Part shown: positions 6,457 to 9,186 of the stretch, in pieces
Numbering within the stretch: position 1 is the first letter of the stretch
How the letters are laid out: each line of letters begins with the position of its first letter
Origin: an uncultured Desulfobacterium sp.
GTDB taxonomy: Bacteria > Desulfobacterota > Desulfobacteria > Desulfobacterales > Desulfobacteraceae
Assembly (NCBI GenBank): GCA_937124525.1
Contig: CAKZLA010000264.1
Span: 1 to 9,186, forward strand
DNA length: 9,186 nucleotides
Direction: 5' to 3'
Program-made: the position numbers and the translations under genes
The notes under the pieces: generated by a model
The model's database searches: none
Seen by the model: the letters and a program-made list of their open reading frames with translations, nothing else
Told to the model about the DNA's origin: nothing

Positions 6457-7218
6457 ATGCTTAAAACACACATTGAAGACCAGATTCTCATTGCAAAACT
6501 GGCTGGTGGAAACACCAGCGCCATGGATCGTCAGACCCTGGAGCACCTCCAGAAAGCCGTGGACCAGGTAAATGTTAAAGAAGAAATCAAAGGAATGGTT
6601 CTCACCGGGCAGAATCGTTTTTTTTCCACCGGGTTTAATTTAAATACCTTCATGGCCTTTGAAACCCTGGAACAGGCAGGTGATTTTATTGCCTTTGCCG
6701 ACCGGGTATTTTTTAACATTTTTACATGCACGAAACCCGTTGTCTGCTCCATGAACGGCCATGCCGTTGCCGGTGGACTGATCCTGTCCATGGCAGCGGA
6801 CTACCGTCTTCTTTCCAACCACCCCAAAACAAAAGTTGGCATGTCGGAAATCAATATAGGTGTTCCCCTGTCCTCCGTGCAGACCGGCATCATGCGGTTT
6901 GGCCTTGACTCCGATAGAGTCTATCGAAATCTGCTCTATTTTGGAAAATTGATCAACAGCGCAGAGGCCTTACAGCAAAACATTGTGGATGAAATTCTTA
7001 ACCCGGAAACGCTGATGGACCGGGCAAAAACAATTGTCTCCTCATGGATGGATACCCCTGGAAAGCCCTTCATGCGCTTAAAAAAAGAATTAAAAAGGGA
7101 TGCCTCGGCAATAATGGAGGCAAGACTGTCAGAAAAAAAGAGATATCAAAATCTGGATTTTTTCCTGGACAAAGACGTCAAGGATTCCCTGGCCCGGGTC
7201 CAGGCTTCCATGGCATAA
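6457..7218 (+). CDS. Enoyl-CoA hydratase/isomerase (crotonase) family protein, delta3-delta2-enoyl-CoA isomerase-like
   Basis: This 253-residue cytoplasmic crotonase-fold enzyme acts on acyl-CoA esters. The oxyanion-hole strand FSTGFNL (residues 56-62) and the helix start NGHAVAGG (100-107), with MAADYRLL after it, are typical. One catalytic glutamate is kept in MSEINIG (Glu131). The second glutamate of hydratases is absent: the corresponding region reads RVYRNLLYFG. A single glutamate and the C-terminal pattern QNLDFFLDKDVKDSLARV resemble, from memory, mitochondrial-type delta3-delta2-enoyl-CoA isomerases, which move a double bond from position 3 to 2. The ATG is preceded by AAGGAA at a normal distance. 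It sits 241 bases after the sodium-pump beta gene, behind a probable terminator, so it is probably its own unit. A role in fatty or dicarboxylic acid oxidation fits. Confidence 0.82.
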   Translation: MLKTHIEDQILIAKLAGGNTSAMDRQTLEHLQKAVDQVNVKEEIKGMVLTGQNRFFSTGFNLNTFMAFETLEQAGDFIAFADRVFFNIFTCTKPVVCSMNGHAVAGGLILSMAADYRLLSNHPKTKVGMSEINIGVPLSSVQTGIMRFGLDSDRVYRNLLYFGKLINSAEALQQNIVDEILNPETLMDRAKTIVSSWMDTPGKPFMRLKKELKRDASAIMEARLSEKKRYQNLDFFLDKDVKDSLARVQASMA

Positions 7219-7269
7219 AGCTTTATTTATACAGATCAACCCAAATATTGACATACCCTGAAACAAAAG

Positions 7270-7307
7270 AACGCCGCCCCATTGAAATAAATGGAAGCGG
7301 CGTTTTA
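7270..7307 (+). terminator. Strong bidirectional intrinsic terminator after the isomerase gene
   Basis: AACGCCGC (7270-7277) pairs with GCGGCGTT (7297-7304), and inside it CCATT (7279-7283) pairs with AATGG (7290-7294), giving a GC-rich two-step stem. TTTTAT follows on the + strand. On the minus strand the stem is followed by CTTTTGTTTC, so it may also act on transcripts coming from the dnaJ side. Confidence 0.85.
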
Positions 7308-7333
7308 TATTCCTTAGGCACCGGCTCGAACCT

Positions 7334-7360
7334 TAAATAAAAAGCCGGGTACTACCGGCT
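7334..7360 (-). terminator. Intrinsic terminator of the dnaJ-queD transcript
   Basis: On the minus strand AGCCGG (7360-7355) and CCGGCT (7348-7343) form a six-pair GC-rich stem with a six-base loop. TTTTATTTA follows directly (7342-7334). It starts 28 bases after the queD-like stop codon. Between them lies another inverted repeat, GATCCC (7361-7366) with GGGATC (7377-7382), which could add to the structure. Confidence 0.8.
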
Positions 7361-7387
7361 GATCCCTTAATATTTGGGGATCAAGGG

Positions 7388-7777
7388 TCAGTCCACCGGA
7401 AGGATGTAGGTGGCACAGGCATCGGCAGACTCCCATGCAGACACCCGGGAGACCCGTACGGTCTCATCGAGTTTTTCTTCCCCCAGGCAGGTTTGCAACC
7501 GATGGGCAATATAAATGGCAATTTGCTCAGATGAGGGCTGGATCTCCTTAAAGGCCTCCAGCTCATTTAAGAACCTATGGTCAAGCTCCTTCATGATGGC
7601 CCGCACATGTTTCTTGATATCTCCAAAATCCACCAGCACACCGGCGGCATTGAGATGTTCTCCAGTGACATAGACCTCCACATTCCAGTTATGGCCATGG
7701 AGGTTCTCACATTTTTCCCCCACCATGGTTAGCTGGTGGGCTGCGGCAAAATCCGTTTTTACCTTTAATTCAAACAT
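7388..7777 (-). CDS. queD: 6-pyruvoyl-tetrahydropterin synthase / QueD family protein (6-carboxytetrahydropterin synthase)
   Basis: This 129-residue protein is of the PTPS/QueD family. In bacteria QueD converts dihydroneopterin triphosphate to 6-carboxy-5,6,7,8-tetrahydropterin, an early step to queuosine and other deazapurines. All key residues are visible with the chosen start: zinc ligands His14 (AAHQL), His27 and His29 (LHGHNW), catalytic Cys23 in the CxxxHxH motif, the Asp66-His67 pair (ELDHRFL) and Glu106 (AWESADA), which binds the pterin. I chose ATG 7777 because GGGGAGAG lies seven bases upstream. A longer frame from GTG 7801 overlaps the dnaJ stop as GTGA but has no such site and adds eight unlikely residues. 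It lies 20 bases after dnaJ on the same strand. No other queuosine genes are in the window, so a PTPS-type role remains possible. Confidence 0.9.
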   Translation of the reverse strand: MFELKVKTDFAAAHQLTMVGEKCENLHGHNWNVEVYVTGEHLNAAGVLVDFGDIKKHVRAIMKELDHRFLNELEAFKEIQPSSEQIAIYIAHRLQTCLGEEKLDETVRVSRVSAWESADACATYILPVD

Positions 7778-7797
7778 AGATTCTCTCCCCTGGATGA

Positions 7798-8901
7798 TCA
7801 CATCCCCCTGAAAAGTCGTTTCAGCTTATTTGAAATTTTATCCGAATCCAGCTTATCAAATTCCCGCAACAGTTTTTCCTGTTTTTTAGACAGTCGTGTG
7901 GGGGTTTTGATATCAACCTGGATGATCTGATCTCCGCGCCTGCCAGATCTCAGGGAGGGTATACCCTCACCTTTAAACCGAAAGGTGTCTCCATACTGGG
8001 TCCCTTTGGGGATTTTAAGCTCTTTTTCATTTTCAAGGGTGGGAATGGTAATTTCATCCCCCAGGGCCGCCTGGACAAAGGAGATATCCACCAAACAGAT
8101 GATATTGGTCCCATCCCGTTTAAACAGCTTGTGGGGCTTTACGCTGACAAACACATAAAGATCCCCGGAAGGCCCGCCTGAAGCACTGCTTTCGCCTTCA
8201 CCGGTCAAGCGCAGCTTGGCCCCGGTATCCACACCGGCAGGCACCTTGACCGACACTTTTTTGGAAATTTCCATGCGGCCACTGCCCACGCATTTGGGAC
8301 AGGGATGGGGAATGGACTTGCCTTTGCCCCGACAATATGGGCAAGTGGTTTTTACCTTGAAAAAACCCTGGCTCTGGATGAATTGGCCTGTGCCATTGCA
8401 ATGGGAACATGTTTCAGGAGAGGTTCCTTCCTTGCATCCACTTCCCCCGCACATATCACAATTATCCAGTTTTTTTACATCAATAACCTTTTCAATCCCA
8501 AAGGCCGCCTCCATGAAGTCAAGGGTCATGTCATAGCGAAGGTCTGATCCCCGCTGGACCCGGGTGCCACCCCGCCCCCCCCTGGAGCTGCCACCAAAAC
8601 CAAAAAAATCTTCAAAAATATCCCCGAAACTGGAAAAAGCATCCTCAAAGCCACCCCCCGATGCCCCGGCTCCTTCAAGTCCCTGGTGCCCAAATTGATC
8701 ATAAAGCTGGCGTTTCTGATCATCTGAAAGGACCCCATAGGCTTCTGAGGCTTCCTTGAACTTTTCCTCAGCGGCACTGTTTCCGGGATTTTTATCCGGA
8801 TGAAATTTTATGGCAAGTTTTCGATACTTAGACTTGAGTTCATCCTTTGAGGCATCTCTGGAAGCCCCCAGGATTTCATAATAATCACGTTTATCTAACA
8901 T
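7798..8901 (-). CDS. dnaJ: Molecular chaperone DnaJ (Hsp40)
   Basis: This 367-residue type I co-chaperone stimulates DnaK ATPase activity and delivers unfolded proteins. Domains in order: a J domain (about 4-70) with the HPD tripeptide at 34-36; a Gly/Phe-rich linker (about 71-116, FEDFFGFGG and RGGRGG); and a zinc region with four CxxCxGxG motifs at Cys148/151, Cys165/168, Cys187/190 and Cys201/204. C-terminal substrate-binding beta domains follow (SVKVPAGVDTGAKLRLTGEG onward). It is complete and slightly shorter than E. coli DnaJ. AGGGA at 8910-8906, just before the ATG, supports the start. It is the first visible gene of a dnaJ-queD pair. No dnaK or grpE lies within the window. A small transposed element ends 31 bases upstream of its start codon, and no CIRCE or sigma-32-type promoter is visible in that leader. 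Confidence 0.97.
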   Translation of the reverse strand: MLDKRDYYEILGASRDASKDELKSKYRKLAIKFHPDKNPGNSAAEEKFKEASEAYGVLSDDQKRQLYDQFGHQGLEGAGASGGGFEDAFSSFGDIFEDFFGFGGSSRGGRGGTRVQRGSDLRYDMTLDFMEAAFGIEKVIDVKKLDNCDMCGGSGCKEGTSPETCSHCNGTGQFIQSQGFFKVKTTCPYCRGKGKSIPHPCPKCVGSGRMEISKKVSVKVPAGVDTGAKLRLTGEGESSASGGPSGDLYVFVSVKPHKLFKRDGTNIICLVDISFVQAALGDEITIPTLENEKELKIPKGTQYGDTFRFKGEGIPSLRSGRRGDQIIQVDIKTPTRLSKKQEKLLREFDKLDSDKISNKLKRLFRGM

Positions 8902-8922
8902 ATATTCCCTGTCTCAGCTGCT

Positions 8923-8932
8923 CAAATTAACG
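8923..8932. repeat. Left copy of 10 bp target-site duplication
   Basis: CAAATTAACG occurs here and again at 9098-9107. The two copies lie immediately outside the self-complementary element at 8933-9097, as expected for a staggered-cut insertion. Confidence 0.7.
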
Positions 8933-9097
8933 GGCGTTATAACAACCCCGGCTGCTTTGGGGGCAGGACCGTTTTTCGTTATTGCACGGCTGTTGATCCT
9001 GTGCTTTGTATAAACCTAATCTTGTCAAAAGCACACCGACACAAAACGGCTCACTGGTCGGCCCATTGCCCCGGGCCACCGATGTTGATATCATACC
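8933..9097. mobile_element. MITE-like small transposed element upstream of dnaJ
   Basis: The 165 bp unit has imperfect terminal inverted repeats: 8933-8955 against the complement of 9075-9097 agree at 15 of 23 positions, including ATA and CAAC blocks. It is bounded exactly by a perfect 10 bp direct repeat. More nested complementary blocks follow inward: GGGGCA (8960-8965) with TGCCCC (9067-9072), CCGTTTT (8969-8975) with AAAACGG (9043-9049), and TGTGCTTT (9000-9007) with AAAGCACA (9028-9035). The whole can fold into a long rod. It encodes no protein. Terminal repeats plus a target-site duplication indicate a non-autonomous element moved by a transposase encoded elsewhere. A rod-shaped RNA gene (6S-like) is the alternative, but it would not explain the flanking duplication. 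Confidence 0.65.
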
Positions 9098-9107
9098 CAA
9101 ATTAACG
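9098..9107. repeat. Right copy of 10 bp target-site duplication
   Basis: CAAATTAACG is identical to 8923-8932. Its last base is also the first base of the palindrome at 9107-9137. Confidence 0.7.
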
Positions 9108-9137
9108 CATGGGAATCTCAAGAGATTCTCACCATGC
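9107..9137. repeat. Long palindrome upstream of dnaJ
   Basis: GCATGG (9107-9112) and GAATCTC (9113-9119) are mirrored by GAGATTC (9122-9128) and CCATGC (9132-9137), with two central A residues and a three-base bulge (TCA). That gives 13 complementary pairs. No T tract follows on either strand, so it is not a standard terminator. It may be an operator or part of the original dnaJ control region, pushed about 165 bp upstream by the inserted element. Positions 9138-9186 beyond it are AT-rich and show nothing I can name. Confidence 0.55.
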
Positions 9138-9186
9138 CTGCAACGGTACGTATAATGATTGATAAATTAAATCGATTGTGTTACTC

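Noticed and set aside
7247..7252. TTGACA as a -35 promoter box
   Set aside because: No -10 box lies at a suitable distance, and the site sits between the isomerase stop and a strong terminator.
7044..7340. 98-codon + strand frame running over the isomerase 3' end and the terminator
   Set aside because: It starts inside the isomerase gene in another frame and reads through a strong terminator hairpin. No protein features.
9021..9030. Minus-strand TTGACA / TATACA as the dnaJ promoter inside the inserted element
   Set aside because: The two boxes are only about 10 bases apart, too close for a sigma-70 promoter.
8933..9097. 6S RNA or another rod-shaped ncRNA gene
   Set aside because: The nested pairing fits a rod, but I see no clear central bubble, promoter or terminator. 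The exact 10 bp direct repeat at both ends favours a transposed element. Kept only as an alternative.
8927..9121. 64-codon minus-strand open frame upstream of dnaJ
   Set aside because: It lies within the self-complementary element and its flanks, has no recognisable motif or ribosome-binding site, and is best explained as chance.

Overview
This 9.2 kb window looks like a chromosomal segment of an anaerobic Gram-negative bacterium. A sulfate reducer of the Desulfobacteraceae type (Desulfobacterota) is my best guess. The basis is indirect: a sodium-pump decarboxylase beta/gamma pair next to an enoyl-CoA isomerase, a moderate GC content and the general protein style. No marker gene is present, so the taxonomy is inference. 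Every gene call rests on motifs read from the translations.

Region 1 (1-3556, + strand) is the core of a nucleoside/BMP-type ABC importer operon: a duplicated-domain ATPase cut by the left edge, then two membrane permeases. The substrate-binding lipoprotein is not in the window. Two of the three genes carry lesions. The ATPase frame meets an in-frame TGA at positions 2-4, before Walker A. The first permease is split by a -1 frameshift at about 1841-1860, between a six-G and a six-C tract. Assembly error or real decay are both possible.

Region 2 (3557-4107) is a 551-base AT-rich gap without genes. It holds a 135 bp element bounded by 23 bp imperfect inverted repeats, resembling a MITE or IS remnant.

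Region 3 (4108-7218, + strand) holds a small cyclic-nucleotide-binding-fold protein, an OadG-type sodium-pump subunit with an added winged-helix-like tail, and the OadB-type Na+-translocating decarboxylase subunit. After a likely terminator and a region dense in inverted repeats comes a crotonase-family protein that best resembles delta3-delta2-enoyl-CoA isomerase. The biotin carrier and carboxyltransferase needed for a working pump are absent here. A plausible but unproven joint role is energy-conserving decarboxylation of an acyl-CoA such as glutaconyl-CoA.

Region 4 (7219-9186) has convergent terminators, then a minus-strand pair: dnaJ (first) and a QueD/6-pyruvoyl-tetrahydropterin-synthase-family gene. 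Directly upstream of dnaJ is a 165 bp self-complementary element flanked by a perfect 10 bp direct repeat. This is the signature of a small transposed element with its target-site duplication, inserted 31 bp before the dnaJ start codon. A strong palindrome abuts its outer side.

The most interesting signals are the element upstream of dnaJ, the second inverted-repeat element at 3660-3794, the split permease with its long G tracts, and the unusual two-domain OadG next to a CNB-fold protein.
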